In this document: in pieces, positions 10,153 through 21,685 of the stretch
Layout of the letters: each line of letters opens with the position of its first letter
How positions within the stretch are numbered: position 1 is the stretch's first letter
Assembly (NCBI GenBank): GCA_946222995.1
Contig: CAMIOS010000011.1
Location: forward strand, 1-64,000
Length of the DNA stretch: 64,000 bases
Direction of reading: 5' to 3'
DNA from: an uncultured Enhydrobacter sp.
GTDB taxonomy: Bacteria > Pseudomonadota > Gammaproteobacteria > Pseudomonadales > Moraxellaceae
Notes under the pieces: model-generated
Seen by the model: only the letters and a program-made list of their open reading frames with translations
Told to the model about the DNA's origin: nothing
Database searches by the model: none
Translations under genes and position numbers: made by a program

Positions 10153-13122
10153 ATGGCAATTATTCATATAGACGGAAAAGACGTCGAAGTTGATGGTGCG
10201 GATAACTTGCTACAAGCCTGTTTATCCTTAGGCATTGATATTCCGTATTTTTGTTATCATCCGGCATTGGGTTCGGTGGGTTCTTGCCGCCAATGTGCTG
10301 TAAAACAATACAATAATAAAGAGGATTATGAGGCGGGGCGTGGTCGTTTGGTTATGTCGTGTATGGTTAATCCAACTCAAGACATGTATATCTCGGTCAC
10401 TGATGCGGAAGTCAAAAACTTTCGTAAAAGTTTGGTTGAGTTTTTGATGACCAACCATCCACACGACTGTCCTACCTGTGAAGAAGGTGGACATTGTCAC
10501 TTACAGGACATGACCTATATGTCAGGTCATAACCATCGCCGTTATCGCTTTACCAAACGCACGCATAATAATCAAGACTTGGGAGCATTCATCAATCATG
10601 AGATGAATCGCTGTATCGCTTGTTATCGCTGTGTGCGTTACTACAAAGATTACGCAGGCGGTGAAGACTTAGGCGTTTATGCCTCGGCGAGTCGGGTGTA
10701 TTTTGGTCGTGATAAAGATGGTCAATTAGAAAGTGAATTTTCGGGCAATCTTACCGAGGTTTGCCCAACAGGCGTATTCACCGATAAAACCCATTCTGAC
10801 CGCTATAACCGTAAATGGGATATGCAATATGCCCCAAGTATTTGTCATGGTTGTTCAGCGGGTTGTAACATCTCAGCGGGTGAGCGGTATGGCGAACTTC
10901 GCCGTATTGAAAATCGCTTTAATGGTGAGGTCAATGCGTATTTCTTATGTGACCGCGGACGTTTTGGCTATGGTTATGTCAACCGTGCAGACCGTCCTAC
11001 CCAAGCGATAGAACGGATTAATGCCAATCGCGCACCTATCAGTATTGATTATGCCATTGATGCGGTCAAGCAACGTCTAGCCGGCAAAAAAGCCATTGGT
11101 ATTGGTTCACCTCTTGCAAGCTTAGAATCAAACTATGCATTAAAACACTTGGTAGGTAGCAACAATTACAGTATTGGTGTTAGCCAGCAACAAAAAGATT
11201 TGGTACAAAAATGCATTGATGTCTTGACGACGGATGGGGTGTATAACCCAAGCATGCGTGACATCGAAAGTTATGATGCGGTATTGATTTTGGGTGAAGA
11301 TATTACCCAAACCAGCCCACGTATTGCCTTATCAGTACGCCAAGCTGCCAAAAATCATGCTAAGGCAATGGCGAATGCGTTAAAAACGCCCGACTTTTTG
11401 GCAGAGCCTGTCCAACGCATTGGACAAAAAGACTATAGCCCAATTTTTATTGTCGATGTCAAACAAACCCGTTTAGATGATATTGCTAAAGTTAGCTGTG
11501 TGGCAAATCCCAATGATATTGCCAAACTGGGTTTTGCCATTGCTGAACAGATGAATGGCTTGACCACTAATCAAATACCCAAAGATTTGGTTATTGACGA
11601 GTTAGACAATAGCGATGAACACGCATTTGCTAAAGTCATTGCACAAACGCTGCTTAAGGCGACCAAACCGTTGATTATTACAGGGACTTCACTAAATAAT
11701 CCTGCAATTATTGAAGCGGCTGCCCAAATTGCCAAAGCTATTGAGCCAAAACGTGGTGAAGTTATCACTTATGAACGTGGCGTGGTCGATGAAAAAAATA
11801 TCCAAATTGATGCTGAAATTGCCAAAATTGATGACGAGCAAGCGGCGCTTAAAAAAGAACTTGATGAAGCGGCATTTGCAGAACAAGCCAAAAAGGTAAA
11901 ACGCCCACAGCGTATGCAAATGACCAAAGGTTACAGTGAAAAAGCAGGTCTATATCTGTCTGTGCCTATGGCTAACAGTGTGGGGGTGAATTTATTGGGC
12001 GGACTGTCATTAGAAGAAGTCATTAACCAAGCCCAAGACGCTCAAGCTGTGGTAATCATGGAAAATGATATTGCAAGCCACTTAACCACTGAGCAATTTA
12101 ACCAGCTTGTACAAGGCAAATCCGTGATTGTGCTTGACCATGAATTTTATCCTTGGCACCAACAGGCGGATGTATTTTTGCCGGTGGCGACATTTGCAGA
12201 AGCGGATGGAACGTTGGTATCTGCTGAGGGACGAGCACAGCGGTTTTTCCAAGTTTATGATCCTGCTTATTATCACCCAAATAATATGGTAAAAGAAAGC
12301 TGGCGTTGGCTACATGCCATTGAATCAGAGTTAAATGGTCGGGCGATTGACTGGACACAGCTTGACGACGTGGTTGCTGCTGTTGCTAGTACCCATCCCG
12401 TACTTGAGCCTATTACCCAGGCTGCGCCAACCGCAGACTATCGTATCACAGGGCTTAAAGTGGCTCGTGAACCTCGCCGTTACTCAGGACGTACGGCCAT
12501 GCGTGCGCCGATTTCGGTGCATGAGCCAGAGCAGCCCAAAGATATCGATACGGGTTTAACGTTTTCTCAAGAAGGCTATGTGGGCACCCAAACCGACTCT
12601 GCCATGATTCCATTTGCTTGGTCAGCCGGTTGGAACTCGCCACAAGCTTGGAATAAATACCAAGACAAGGTGGGCGGCCATCTAAAACACGGTGATCCAG
12701 GCATTCGGTTATTTGATAGTATGTCGCGTTTACCAACGCGTGATTATGTTGCGCCTCACCATTCGGCAGACAACCCTAATAACAATCAGCTTATACCGAT
12801 TTACCATATTTTTGCCAGTGATGCGCTAACTGCGCGTAGTGACGTTATCCAAACCCAAATTAAGCCGCCTATGTTTATGGTTTCTGCTGATGATGCACAA
12901 AATTGGCAGCTACAATCAGGTGATCTTATTACAGTAAGCGTTAATCACATGCCGGTTACGTTACCAGTTGAAATTGTGGATTATTTGGCAGAAGGTTGTA
13001 TAGGCTATCCGCAAGGACAAGTGCCAATGTTGTCTGCCCAATTGCAAAAAGCTGATGTGCATATTGCTGTGAATAAAGCAAATCAATCAATGGGCACTAC
13101 CACCGTTGGGGAGGGGGTATAA
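10153..13122 (+). CDS. nuoG: NADH-quinone oxidoreductase subunit G
   Basis: The large iron-sulfur subunit, 989 residues (E. coli NuoG is about 908). The N-terminal 2Fe-2S domain has Cys in [17 protein letters not shown]. Next come the His/Cys cluster motif [17 protein letters not shown] and the 4Fe-4S motif [12 protein letters not shown] molybdopterin-oxidoreductase-like domain then opens with CHGCSAGC, the Cys pattern associated with cluster N7. A very charged, helix-forming stretch at about residues 535-595 looks like an insertion relative to the family. The stop codon overlaps the nuoH start by one base (TAATG). Confidence 0.95.
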   Translation: MAIIHIDGKDVEVDGADNLLQACLSLGIDIPYFCYHPALGSVGSCRQCAVKQYNNKEDYEAGRGRLVMSCMVNPTQDMYISVTDAEVKNFRKSLVEFLMTNHPHDCPTCEEGGHCHLQDMTYMSGHNHRRYRFTKRTHNNQDLGAFINHEMNRCIACYRCVRYYKDYAGGEDLGVYASASRVYFGRDKDGQLESEFSGNLTEVCPTGVFTDKTHSDRYNRKWDMQYAPSICHGCSAGCNISAGERYGELRRIENRFNGEVNAYFLCDRGRFGYGYVNRADRPTQAIERINANRAPISIDYAIDAVKQRLAGKKAIGIGSPLASLESNYALKHLVGSNNYSIGVSQQQKDLVQKCIDVLTTDGVYNPSMRDIESYDAVLILGEDITQTSPRIALSVRQAAKNHAKAMANALKTPDFLAEPVQRIGQKDYSPIFIVDVKQTRLDDIAKVSCVANPNDIAKLGFAIAEQMNGLTTNQIPKDLVIDELDNSDEHAFAKVIAQTLLKATKPLIITGTSLNNPAIIEAAAQIAKAIEPKRGEVITYERGVVDEKNIQIDAEIAKIDDEQAALKKELDEAAFAEQAKKVKRPQRMQMTKGYSEKAGLYLSVPMANSVGVNLLGGLSLEEVINQAQDAQAVVIMENDIASHLTTEQFNQLVQGKSVIVLDHEFYPWHQQADVFLPVATFAEADGTLVSAEGRAQRFFQVYDPAYYHPNNMVKESWRWLHAIESELNGRAIDWTQLDDVVAAVASTHPVLEPITQAAPTADYRITGLKVAREPRRYSGRTAMRAPISVHEPEQPKDIDTGLTFSQEGYVGTQTDSAMIPFAWSAGWNSPQAWNKYQDKVGGHLKHGDPGIRLFDSMSRLPTRDYVAPHHSADNPNNNQLIPIYHIFASDALTARSDVIQTQIKPPMFMVSADDAQNWQLQSGDLITVSVNHMPVTLPVEIVDYLAEGCIGYPQGQVPMLSAQLQKADVHIAVNKANQSMGTTTVGEGV

Positions 13123-14180
13123 TGGAACACGCCATCAGAGAAATGCCCCAGCTACCTGCTTGGCTAGCTGGGCTGATGTCACCTGCAGGGTGGTCAGTGA
13201 CTTTTTTAGTGTTACAATCTATCATTATCTTTTTGGCAGTGGTGGTATTTGCGGCGCTTATGATTCCGTATGAACGGCGTATGCTCGGGCTTTGGCAAGA
13301 CCGTTATGGTCCAAATCGGGTGGGTTGGCAAGGGTCATTACAAGTGGCAGCCGATATGCTCAAAATCTTCTTTAAAGAAGACTGGACGCCCAAATTCGCT
13401 GATAAATTTATTTTTGTGTTAGCCCCGGCGATTTCATTATTTACCGCATTGGCGGCCTATATTATTGTCCCTATTACACCATCTTGGGGTGGGGCAGACT
13501 GGAATATCGGCATCTTATTCTTTTTTGCAATGGCTGGCTTAGCCGTTTATGCGGTGATGTTCGGTGGTTGGGCGTCTGCCAATAAGTTTGCTCTACTAGG
13601 TGGATTGCGCTCGGCAGCGCAGACCATTAGCTATGAGGTATTTTTGGGTTTATCATTAATGGGCGTGGTCGCTTTGGCGGGCTCGTTTAACCTGCGTGAA
13701 ATTGTTTACTCACAAGCGGGTGGCTTTTGGCATTGGAATATTTTTGGTCAAATTTTGGGCTTTTTAACTTTTATGGTGGCAGGTGTGGCAGTCACGCACC
13801 GTTTTCCATTTGACCAACCAGAAGCAGAACAAGAATTGGCAGAGGGTTATCATGTCGAATATTCAGGTATGAAGTTTGGTATGTTCTTTGTGGGTGAGTA
13901 CGTCAATATTGTCCTCGTCTCTTCGCTAATTACGGTGTTGTTTTTTGGGGGTTGGTTGCCATTGTTTGATGGATTAAGTTTTATTCCACCCATTTTCTGG
14001 TTTATGATTAAAACCTTATTTTTTATGACCATGTTTGTATTAGTACGGGGTTCATTGATGCGTCCTCGGTATGACCAAGTGATGAATTTTGGTTGGAAAA
14101 TCTGTTTACCAATTACCTTGATTAATTTGTTATTGACCGCCGCTTATATTCTGTGGCGTACCAATAGCGTTGGGATTTAA
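13122..14180 (+). CDS. nuoH: NADH-quinone oxidoreductase subunit H
   Basis: The membrane subunit that closes the quinone chamber and joins the peripheral arm to the proton-pumping arm. It has 352 residues and about eight transmembrane helices. Conserved elements are [19 protein letters not shown] after helix 1 and the acidic loop [21 protein letters not shown] (first 20 residues shown in part here: [17 protein letters not shown]), which lines the quinone channel. It is coupled to nuoG by a TAATG overlap. Confidence 0.95.
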   Translation: MEHAIREMPQLPAWLAGLMSPAGWSVTFLVLQSIIIFLAVVVFAALMIPYERRMLGLWQDRYGPNRVGWQGSLQVAADMLKIFFKEDWTPKFADKFIFVLAPAISLFTALAAYIIVPITPSWGGADWNIGILFFFAMAGLAVYAVMFGGWASANKFALLGGLRSAAQTISYEVFLGLSLMGVVALAGSFNLREIVYSQAGGFWHWNIFGQILGFLTFMVAGVAVTHRFPFDQPEAEQELAEGYHVEYSGMKFGMFFVGEYVNIVLVSSLITVLFFGGWLPLFDGLSFIPPIFWFMIKTLFFMTMFVLVRGSLMRPRYDQVMNFGWKICLPITLINLLLTAAYILWRTNSVGI

Positions 14181-14189
14181 GGAGTGGCG

Positions 14190-14741
14190 ATGTATTTAGA
14201 TATGATTAAAAATACAATAACTGGCTTTGGTTCGGTGTTAAGAACTGTGCTGATGGTATCTAGCCATGCTACTCGAAAGCGTGACACGATTCTTTATCCA
14301 GAACAACCGGTGCCTGTGCCACCGCGTTTTCGTGGTCGTATTGTATTGACCCGTGATCCTGATGGTGATGAGCGTTGTGTGGCGTGTAATTTATGTGCGG
14401 TAGCGTGTCCAGTCGGCTGTATTTCGTTACAAAAAGCCGAGCGCGACGATGGACGCTGGTATCCAGAATTTTTCCGCATTAATTTTTCACGTTGTATTTT
14501 TTGTGGAATGTGTGAAGAAGCTTGCCCAACCACAGCGATTCAGATGACGCCTGATTTTGAGCTGGGCGAGTATGTACGTCAAAACTTGGTCTATGAAAAA
14601 GAAAATTTGCTGATTTCTGGTCCAGGAAAATACCCAGATTATAACTATTATCGCGTGACGGGAATGGCAATTAAAGATAAACCTAAAGGCACCGCGCAAA
14701 ATGAGGCTGCCCCAATTGATTTACGGAGCTTATTGCCATGA
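14190..14741 (+). CDS. nuoI: NADH-quinone oxidoreductase subunit I
   Basis: The ferredoxin-like subunit with two 4Fe-4S clusters, N6a and N6b. Both classic motifs are present: [12 protein letters not shown] and [12 protein letters not shown]. From the ATG at 14190 it has 183 residues. That start follows GGAG at 14181-14184, whereas an upstream in-frame GTG at 14184 overlaps the ribosome site itself. The stop overlaps the nuoJ start by 4 bp. Confidence 0.95.
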   Translation: MYLDMIKNTITGFGSVLRTVLMVSSHATRKRDTILYPEQPVPVPPRFRGRIVLTRDPDGDERCVACNLCAVACPVGCISLQKAERDDGRWYPEFFRINFSRCIFCGMCEEACPTTAIQMTPDFELGEYVRQNLVYEKENLLISGPGKYPDYNYYRVTGMAIKDKPKGTAQNEAAPIDLRSLLP

Positions 14742-15427
14742 TGGATTCTACAGTAACAGGCTCGATGATTGGTTTTTATTTATTGGCAGCAGTGGCAATT
14801 ATTGCAAGCTTAAGGGTGATTACTCGAGCAAACCCTGTCCATGCGTTGCTCAATATGGTGGTATCTTTGTTAGCGATTGCGGGGGTATTTTTTTCGATTG
14901 GTGCCCCATTTGCGGGTGCCTTAGAGATTATTGTCTATGCAGGCGCGATTATGGTGTTGTTTGTGTTTGTGGTTATGATGTTAAATCTTGGTACGCAAAA
15001 TACCTTGCAAGAAAAAAGTTGGATGACTTCATCTGCATGGGCGGTTCCTATGGGTTTGGCATTCATTATTGCTCTGACCATAGTGAGTATGATAGGGATG
15101 GGACAAGCCCATCATGAAATGCTTAATAATATGCCAGTCGATGTGGTGCAAGCTGCTTTAATTGGCGTACAAACAGTTTCTGCCAAAATGATTGGCGGTA
15201 AGTTATTTACTGAATATTTATTGTTGGTTGAAATCGCGGGATTTTTACTATTGGGTGGCTTAGTGGCAGCGTATCATTTGGCTCGCCGTGCTTTGGATGA
15301 TGAAATTGTGTCACATAGCACTGAGTTTGCCAGTGAATTGGTTGCCACACCGTCTTTGACAATGGCTCATAGCAGTAATGAGCAAGTGCCAGTTGCAGTA
15401 CGCCCTAGACAAGAGGAGAGCGTATAA
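14738..15427 (+). CDS. nuoJ: NADH-quinone oxidoreductase subunit J
   Basis: A five-helix membrane subunit of 229 residues. The conserved [18 protein letters not shown] segment forms the third helix, whose pi-bulge couples quinone chemistry to proton pumping in known structures. The C-terminal tail of about 45 residues is polar and variable. Its start overlaps nuoI and its stop shares one base with the nuoK start. Confidence 0.94.
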   Translation: MMDSTVTGSMIGFYLLAAVAIIASLRVITRANPVHALLNMVVSLLAIAGVFFSIGAPFAGALEIIVYAGAIMVLFVFVVMMLNLGTQNTLQEKSWMTSSAWAVPMGLAFIIALTIVSMIGMGQAHHEMLNNMPVDVVQAALIGVQTVSAKMIGGKLFTEYLLLVEIAGFLLLGGLVAAYHLARRALDDEIVSHSTEFASELVATPSLTMAHSSNEQVPVAVRPRQEESV

Positions 15428-15735
15428 TGGGACATCTTCCATTAGAACATGGTCTTATGTTGTCAGCGATTTTGTTTGCCATTGGATTTTGTGGTGTGAT
15501 GGTCAGACGTAATTTTTTATTTATGCTGATGAGTCTTGAGATTATGATGAATGCTGCTGCGCTTGCATTTGTGGTGGCAGGTAGCCGTTGGGTTAGTCCC
15601 GATGGTCAGATTATGTTTATTTTAGTGTTAACATTGGCTGCGGCGGAAGTGGCTATTGGGTTGGCTATACTTTTACAGTTTTATCATAAGCGTGGTCATT
15701 TAAATGTAGATTCGGCTAATGAGATGAAAGGGTGA
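15427..15735 (+). CDS. nuoK: NADH-quinone oxidoreductase subunit K
   Basis: A small three-helix, MrpC-like antiporter subunit of 102 residues, the usual size. The two buried Glu residues expected in helices 2 and 3 are visible in MSLEIMMNA and [10 protein letters not shown]. It is coupled to nuoJ (TAATG) and separated from nuoL by 4 bp. Confidence 0.95.
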   Translation: MGHLPLEHGLMLSAILFAIGFCGVMVRRNFLFMLMSLEIMMNAAALAFVVAGSRWVSPDGQIMFILVLTLAAAEVAIGLAILLQFYHKRGHLNVDSANEMKG

Positions 15736-15739
15736 AAAA

Positions 15740-17644
15740 ATGAGTTTGTTACCTTTAACTTTTATTCTGCCGCTGCTTGGGTTTATTATCCTAGCAACTA
15801 TGCGTGACCGCTTAAGTGAAAATGCCGCTGCGATAGTTGGTGTTGGTAGTATGGCATTGTCGGCGCTTTGTGCATTGATCGTGGGTAGTCAGTTTCTAGC
15901 GTCACATCCAGCAGGCGGCATTGTGCATGTACCATTGTGGACATGGCTGCGGGTGGGTAATTTTGCCCCGCAATTTGGTCTAAATCTTGATGGTTTAGGC
16001 GTTACCATGATGGGCGTAATTACAGGCGTGGGTTTTTTAATTCATTTATTCGCTTCGTGGTATATGCGTGGTGAAGTCGGCTATGCACGCTTTTTTAGTT
16101 ATATGAATTTGTTCGTAGCCAGTATGTTGATATTGGTGTTAGCGGATAATTTGTTGCTACTTTATCTTGGCTGGGAAGGGGTTGGTATCTGCTCCTATCT
16201 ATTAATTGGTTTTTATTACCATGAGCGCGCCAACGGTCGAGCAGCCATGAAAGCCTTTACTGTCACGCGCGTGGGTGATGTGTTTTTGGCGTTTGGATTA
16301 TTTTTGTTGTTTCGAGAATTAGGGACACTAACTATTACTGATATCAATGCCAATGTGGGCAATATGCTAACATCGGCTCATAATACCGTTACCATTTTTG
16401 GCCATGTGTATCCAACCCTTGAAGTGGCGGCGGTGATGTTGGTGTTAGGCGCGATGGGTAAATCGGCGCAGCTTCCTTTACATTCTTGGTTAGCCGATGC
16501 GATGGCAGGTCCGACGCCTGTTTCAGCACTGATTCACGCAGCTACGATGGTAACCGCAGGGGTGTATTTAATTGCTCGTTTACATCCCGTATTTTTACAT
16601 GTGCCAAATGTATTAATCAGTTGGGTGGGTTTTGTAGGAGCGACGACCTTATTGGTGGCTGGTTTTTGTGCTCTGGCACAGACCGATATCAAACGTGTAT
16701 TGGCTTATTCAACCATGAGCCAAATTGGTTATATGTTCTTAGCCTTGGGTGTTGGGGCATGGAAAGTCGCGATTTTTCACTTGATGACCCATGCTTTTTT
16801 TAAAGCCTTATTGTTCTTAGGTTCTGGTGCAGTGATTTTGGCATACCATCACGAACAAAATATTTTTAAAATGGGTGGTCTATACTATAAGAATAAATTT
16901 TTATTTGCTGTATTTGCCATCGGTGGCGGTGCATTGGCAGCGATTCCTTGGGTGACGGTGGGTTATTATTCTAAAGATGCCATTATTTGGGAAACTTTTG
17001 CCACAGGTCATATGACCCTATTTTGGATGGCAGTTGCTGGTGCTTTCTTAACCTCTATTTATACCTTCCGTATGATTTGGATTGTCTTTTTTGGGCAAGA
17101 AAAAACCCATATCCATGACCTTAAGGGCGTGTCATATTGGTTACCTTTAGCGGTATTATTAGTCTTATCGACCGCCGTCGGCGCATTGATTCACCCACCT
17201 TTGGCAGGGGTATTGCCTGATAGCTATGGGGATTTATTGGGTGAAAAAGGTGAAAGTGCCAAACACACAGCAGAATTTATCGTGATGATCGCCATGCTAT
17301 TAGGCTTAGTGATTGCGGGATTCTTATATGCGATTAATAAAGGTCGAATAGTAGCAAACTTTAACCGTACAGGTCTGGGACGAGCATTAAATTATTGGTG
17401 CTATAACGGTCTGGGTTTTGATGCATTGTACGATATTGTGTTTGTTAAACCATTTTTATTAATCGGTCGTTTATTAAAATCTGATCCTGTTGACAAGACT
17501 TGGAATGTATTGCCAGCGCTTGCATTGGCAGGTAATCGCATGACCACTTGGATGCAGTCAGGGTCATTACGTGGGTACGCTACCAGCTTTGGGGTTGGTA
17601 TGGCGGTATTATTGGTGTTGGTAATGATGATGATAGGGAAGTAA
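15740..17644 (+). CDS. nuoL: NADH-quinone oxidoreductase subunit L
   Basis: The distal antiporter-like proton-pumping subunit, 634 residues with about 16 helices. Conserved markers are GWEGVGICSYLLIGFYY (key Glu), LPLHSWLADAMAGPTPVSAL (helix 7, key Lys upstream) and LAYSTMSQIGYM. The C-terminal part holds the long lateral helix and a final anchor helix. It lies between nuoK and nuoM with only a few bases of spacing. Confidence 0.95.
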   Translation: MSLLPLTFILPLLGFIILATMRDRLSENAAAIVGVGSMALSALCALIVGSQFLASHPAGGIVHVPLWTWLRVGNFAPQFGLNLDGLGVTMMGVITGVGFLIHLFASWYMRGEVGYARFFSYMNLFVASMLILVLADNLLLLYLGWEGVGICSYLLIGFYYHERANGRAAMKAFTVTRVGDVFLAFGLFLLFRELGTLTITDINANVGNMLTSAHNTVTIFGHVYPTLEVAAVMLVLGAMGKSAQLPLHSWLADAMAGPTPVSALIHAATMVTAGVYLIARLHPVFLHVPNVLISWVGFVGATTLLVAGFCALAQTDIKRVLAYSTMSQIGYMFLALGVGAWKVAIFHLMTHAFFKALLFLGSGAVILAYHHEQNIFKMGGLYYKNKFLFAVFAIGGGALAAIPWVTVGYYSKDAIIWETFATGHMTLFWMAVAGAFLTSIYTFRMIWIVFFGQEKTHIHDLKGVSYWLPLAVLLVLSTAVGALIHPPLAGVLPDSYGDLLGEKGESAKHTAEFIVMIAMLLGLVIAGFLYAINKGRIVANFNRTGLGRALNYWCYNGLGFDALYDIVFVKPFLLIGRLLKSDPVDKTWNVLPALALAGNRMTTWMQSGSLRGYATSFGVGMAVLLVLVMMMIGK

Positions 17645-17649
17645 TACTG

Positions 17650-19239
17650 ATGAATAATGTCTTATTACCCGCCTTAATTTTTACCCCAATTATTGCTGGG
17701 TTTTTATGTTGGTTGGTAGAAAAAGTTGATGAACGCTTGCCTCGTTGGATTGCGTTTATTGGCATGTTAATTACCTTTATGATTACCGTTGTGATGTGGC
17801 AACATGCTTCATTTATTGGCCAAGCCAGCCAAGCGATGAATTTTACGGCAAAACCTGTTTGGTTAGCCCAATACCAATTGCCTTGGATCGATGTGCTTGG
17901 GGTGACGTTTCATTTAGCCATAGATGGTATGTCGCTATTGATGGTTGCGTTGACTGCCTTTTTGGGTATGATGGCGGTTGCTTGTTCGTGGAGTGAAGTC
18001 AAACATCGGGTCGGATTTTTTCATCTAAACTTGCTTTGGAGTTTAGGTGGGGTGATTGGGGTTTTTCTTGCCATTGATTTATTTTTATTCTTCTTCTTTT
18101 GGGAGATGATGCTTGTCCCGATTTATTTCTTGATTGCAATTTGGGGACATAATGCCATTGGCGGAAAAACCAAAGAATATGCGGCCACTAAATTCTTTAT
18201 TTATACGCAAGCTTCTGGCTTGATTATGTTGATAGGAATTTTATTCTTGGCATTAATGCATGCCGACCAAACGCATCAATTAACCTTTGATTATATGGAT
18301 TTGTTGGGAACTGATCTGGGTAAATGGCAATATCCCATTATGTTGATGTTCTTTATTGGATTTGCAGTTAAGTTGCCGATTTTTCCATTGCATGGTTGGT
18401 TGCCTGACGCGCATGCCCAAGCGCCAACCGCAGGTTCGGTGGACTTGGCAGGTATTTTGATTAAAACAGCGGCATATGGTTTATTGCGTTTTGTTTTGCC
18501 TTTATTCCCAGAAGCCTCAGCGCACTTTGCGCCGATTGCGATTGTATTAGGTATTATCGGCGTGTTCTATGGGGCTTGGCTTGCCTTCATGCAGGAGGAT
18601 ATTAAGCGGTTACTCGCTTACACCAGCGTATCGCATATGGGCTTTGTGGTGTTGGCTCTGTATGCTGGAACACTCATGAGTTTCCAAGGATTAATGATTC
18701 AGATGCTGGCGCATGGGTTAAGTTCGGCGGCATTATTTATTATGAGTGGACAGCTGTATGAACGTTTGCATACTCGCAATTTACGTGAAATGGGCGGTAT
18801 GTGGGGACAAATGCGTTATTACCCAGCCTTGTTGATGTTCTTTAGTGCAGCCTTGTTAGGTATTCCTGGCACAGGTAACTTTATTGGCGAATTCTTGATT
18901 TTGATGGGTTCATTTGCCAAGCATCCGGTGGCGGTTATTTTGGCAACCTTTAGTTTGGTATGGGCAGGATTGTATGCGTTAATTATGATTTATCAAGCCC
19001 TATTTGGCGATAAAACCCCCATGATTGAAAAACGTTATCCCTTACGTGATATTAATGCGCGAGAAGCCACTATTTTATTAGTGTTAGCGTTTGGGTTATT
19101 GTGGTTAGGCTTATATCCACAATCTTTCTTAGATACCTCAGATCATAGTATGCGTTGGATTCAACAGGCGGCTGACACAACACAAGTTGTCGCTGCGCCA
19201 ACTTCGCAAGAGCCGTTTGCTTATATGGAGGTGAAATGA
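17650..19239 (+). CDS. nuoM: NADH-quinone oxidoreductase subunit M
   Basis: The middle antiporter-like proton-pumping subunit, 529 residues. Signature segments are FFFFWEMMLVPIYFLI (key Glu) and LPIFPLHGWLPDAHAQAPT. The frame is open about 100 bp further upstream inside nuoL, but the ATG at 17650 follows GGGAAG and gives the family length, so it is the start used here. The stop overlaps nuoN (ATGATG). Confidence 0.94.
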   Translation: MNNVLLPALIFTPIIAGFLCWLVEKVDERLPRWIAFIGMLITFMITVVMWQHASFIGQASQAMNFTAKPVWLAQYQLPWIDVLGVTFHLAIDGMSLLMVALTAFLGMMAVACSWSEVKHRVGFFHLNLLWSLGGVIGVFLAIDLFLFFFFWEMMLVPIYFLIAIWGHNAIGGKTKEYAATKFFIYTQASGLIMLIGILFLALMHADQTHQLTFDYMDLLGTDLGKWQYPIMLMFFIGFAVKLPIFPLHGWLPDAHAQAPTAGSVDLAGILIKTAAYGLLRFVLPLFPEASAHFAPIAIVLGIIGVFYGAWLAFMQEDIKRLLAYTSVSHMGFVVLALYAGTLMSFQGLMIQMLAHGLSSAALFIMSGQLYERLHTRNLREMGGMWGQMRYYPALLMFFSAALLGIPGTGNFIGEFLILMGSFAKHPVAVILATFSLVWAGLYALIMIYQALFGDKTPMIEKRYPLRDINAREATILLVLAFGLLWLGLYPQSFLDTSDHSMRWIQQAADTTQVVAAPTSQEPFAYMEVK

Positions 19240-20720
19240 TGAATCCTGTTGCTTATACTAGCACCATGCTGATGCCCTTTTTACCAATGTTTTTAATAAC
19301 ATTAACAATTATTGTGGCAATGCTTGCAATTGCGCTTAAGCGTTCTAACTTTGTGGTAGGAACGATTAGCGTGATTGGTTTAAATGCTGCATTATTTGCA
19401 TTGATCGCCCAAATGTTTGGTCATTTTTCGCCAAGTATGGGATTTATTTCTTCTTTATTTATTGTGGATTCATTTGCCCAATTTAATATGCTGATTGTGC
19501 TGATCAGCGCATTGGCTTGTTTTACTTTAGCTTATGCCTATATTGAAGGGTATCACGACCAAAAAGAAGAGCTGTATTTATTAATGTTAATTGCCACACT
19601 TGGGGCATTATTAATGGTATGTGCCGACCATTTCGCGGCATTTTTTGTAAGTCTAGAGTTATTATCTGTGCCGATGTATGGCATGTTAGCATATACGTAT
19701 GCTCGTAATAAATCGTTAGAGGCAGGGTTAAAGTATTTGGTCTTGTCTGCCACTGCTTCTGCGACCCTGTTAATGGGTATGGCGTTGATGTATGCAATGA
19801 CAGGTAATTTATCGTTTCGTCATGTGGGCATGAGTGTTGTGACCTTATTCCAACAAGGTATCACCCAGCCTATACTTATTGTGGGTGCCGCGTTAATGGT
19901 ATTTGGTGTCGCCTTTAAATTATCGGCGGTGCCTTTTCATACTTGGACGCCTGATGTATACCAAGGCGCGCCTGCACCGGTGGCGACATTTTTGGGTAGT
20001 GTCTCAAAAGTTGCGATGTTAGCTTTGGGCTTAAGATTTTTATTGGGTTCAGCGACATTAATGTTGCCCGCTATTCATGCGCTCATTGTGGTTATCGCGA
20101 CCTTATCAATGATTGTGGGTAATGTGTTGGCGCTACGCCAAAACAATGTCAAACGGATGTTGTCTTATTCATCAATTGCTCATATCGGTTATGTACTTGC
20201 AATAGTCGCCAGTGCTAAAATTCAATCAGTGGGATATGCAAGCCTTTATATGGCGGTGTATGCCTTTACCACGATTGGCGCGTTTGGGGTGATTTCGATT
20301 ATGTCAAGCCCATATCAATTAAAAGGTGAGGCTGAACATATTGATAATTTCCGTGGTATTTTTTGGAAACGTCCGATTTTGACCGCTGTTTTGACAGTGA
20401 TGCTATTATCGTTGGCGGGTGTGCCGTTGACCGCAGGCTTTATTAGTAAGTTTTTTGCGGTATTTGCCACCGTTCGCGCCGAAAGCTGGTGGTTGGCGGC
20501 AATGATTATTATCGGTAGTGCGATTAGCTTATATTACTATTTGCATTTGATGATTAACCTATTTAGACGCCCACAAGAAATACAAAAGTTCGATGCAGGC
20601 AATCACTGGGGCGTACAAGCCAGCGGCATCATGCTAATGCTTGTCACTGCGGCTGTTTTATTCTTTGGTATTTTCCCAAATTGGCTGGCCAAAATTGTCG
20701 CATTCCTTTCTATTTATTAA
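19236..20720 (+). CDS. nuoN: NADH-quinone oxidoreductase subunit N
   Basis: The third antiporter-like subunit, adjacent to NuoK in the complex; 494 residues with 14 predicted helices. Visible markers are FVSLELLSVPMYGMLAY and VPFHTWTPDVYQGAPAPV. It is the last gene of the operon and is followed within 20 bp by a terminator. Two adjacent ATGs (19236, 19239) are possible starts. Confidence 0.95.
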   Translation: MMNPVAYTSTMLMPFLPMFLITLTIIVAMLAIALKRSNFVVGTISVIGLNAALFALIAQMFGHFSPSMGFISSLFIVDSFAQFNMLIVLISALACFTLAYAYIEGYHDQKEELYLLMLIATLGALLMVCADHFAAFFVSLELLSVPMYGMLAYTYARNKSLEAGLKYLVLSATASATLLMGMALMYAMTGNLSFRHVGMSVVTLFQQGITQPILIVGAALMVFGVAFKLSAVPFHTWTPDVYQGAPAPVATFLGSVSKVAMLALGLRFLLGSATLMLPAIHALIVVIATLSMIVGNVLALRQNNVKRMLSYSSIAHIGYVLAIVASAKIQSVGYASLYMAVYAFTTIGAFGVISIMSSPYQLKGEAEHIDNFRGIFWKRPILTAVLTVMLLSLAGVPLTAGFISKFFAVFATVRAESWWLAAMIIIGSAISLYYYLHLMINLFRRPQEIQKFDAGNHWGVQASGIMLMLVTAAVLFFGIFPNWLAKIVAFLSIY

Positions 20721-20738
20721 TACGTTGATGGGAATTCT

Positions 20739-20772
20739 AAAAGCGTATCTTGTTGATAAGGTACGCTTTTTT
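20739..20772 (+). terminator. Rho-independent terminator of the nuo operon
   Basis: Stem AAAAGCGTA / TACGCTTTT (20739-20747 and 20762-20770) with a 14-nt loop, followed by more T residues. Confidence 0.8.
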
Positions 20773-20802
20773 ATTGAAATATAACTATAAAAAGGAAAAA
20801 TC

Positions 20803-21609
20803 ATGTCAGATGATACCAGTTTAGCGGTGAGAATAACCGCTGTGCGGGCTTGGACGGACACGCTATTTAGTTTTCGGGTCACACGTCCTCAAGGGTTTAA
20901 ATTTACTGCAGGACAGTTTGTACGATTGGGGGTAAATAAAGCTGACTTAGCGCATTTTGCTTCGCATGCCAAATCTACCCAAACCTGCGATACAATTTTT
21001 CGAGCCTATTCTATCGTATCCTCGCCGTATGATGAATTTATTGAGTTTTTTTCAGTGGTGATTCCCGATGGGGCATTTACCAGTCTGCTTCAATATTTAC
21101 AAGTGGGCGATACTTTACAGCTAAACCCTATGCCGTTTGGTTACTTGACCTTGGCGCGTTATCAATTGCCTTTGCCAGACGATTTATGGTTATTAGCTAC
21201 TGGGACAGGACTTGCCCCATTTTTATCCATGCTAAAAACCTTGGAAGTCTGGCAACAATACACGCGAATCTATCTAGTTTACAGCGCGAGAACCCAAGTG
21301 GAGTTGGCATATATCGATGAAATTAAACAATTAAAAAACACCTATGGCGAAACGGGGGCAGCGTTTCAATTTGTGCCTATTATAACCCGTGACCCAAATT
21401 TTGACGGATTGCATGAACGCTTGCCCACTTTGATTGCGAATGGACACTTAGAGTTAATTACCAATGCTACTTTAAATCCTAGCACCAGTCATGTGATGCT
21501 TTGTGGTAATCCACAGATGGTGGAAGATACCAAAGCAGCGTTAAAAGCCAAAGGCTTAACCATGAATCGGCGTGGCGAAGGCAATATTGCCGTTGAAAAT
21601 TATTGGTAA
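20803..21609 (+). CDS. fpr: Ferredoxin--NADP+ reductase
   Basis: A flavoprotein of 268 residues that moves electrons between NADPH and ferredoxin or flavodoxin. The N-terminal FAD-binding barrel has the motif RAYSIVSSPYD (R-x-Y-S). The NADP-binding half starts with LLATGTGLAPFLSML and contains CGNPQMV near the end. It ends in an aromatic residue (NYW), as in the subclass of bacterial Fpr proteins. It has its own AAAGGAAA ribosome site, downstream of the nuo terminator, so it is probably a separate transcript. Confidence 0.88.
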   Translation: MSDDTSLAVRITAVRAWTDTLFSFRVTRPQGFKFTAGQFVRLGVNKADLAHFASHAKSTQTCDTIFRAYSIVSSPYDEFIEFFSVVIPDGAFTSLLQYLQVGDTLQLNPMPFGYLTLARYQLPLPDDLWLLATGTGLAPFLSMLKTLEVWQQYTRIYLVYSARTQVELAYIDEIKQLKNTYGETGAAFQFVPIITRDPNFDGLHERLPTLIANGHLELITNATLNPSTSHVMLCGNPQMVEDTKAALKAKGLTMNRRGEGNIAVENYW

Positions 21610-21685
21610 CAATTAAAGCGTACCAAAATATACCCCTATTGTGTATGGCAAAAGAGCGTATGACAGATCTCGTTATTATTCAAGG

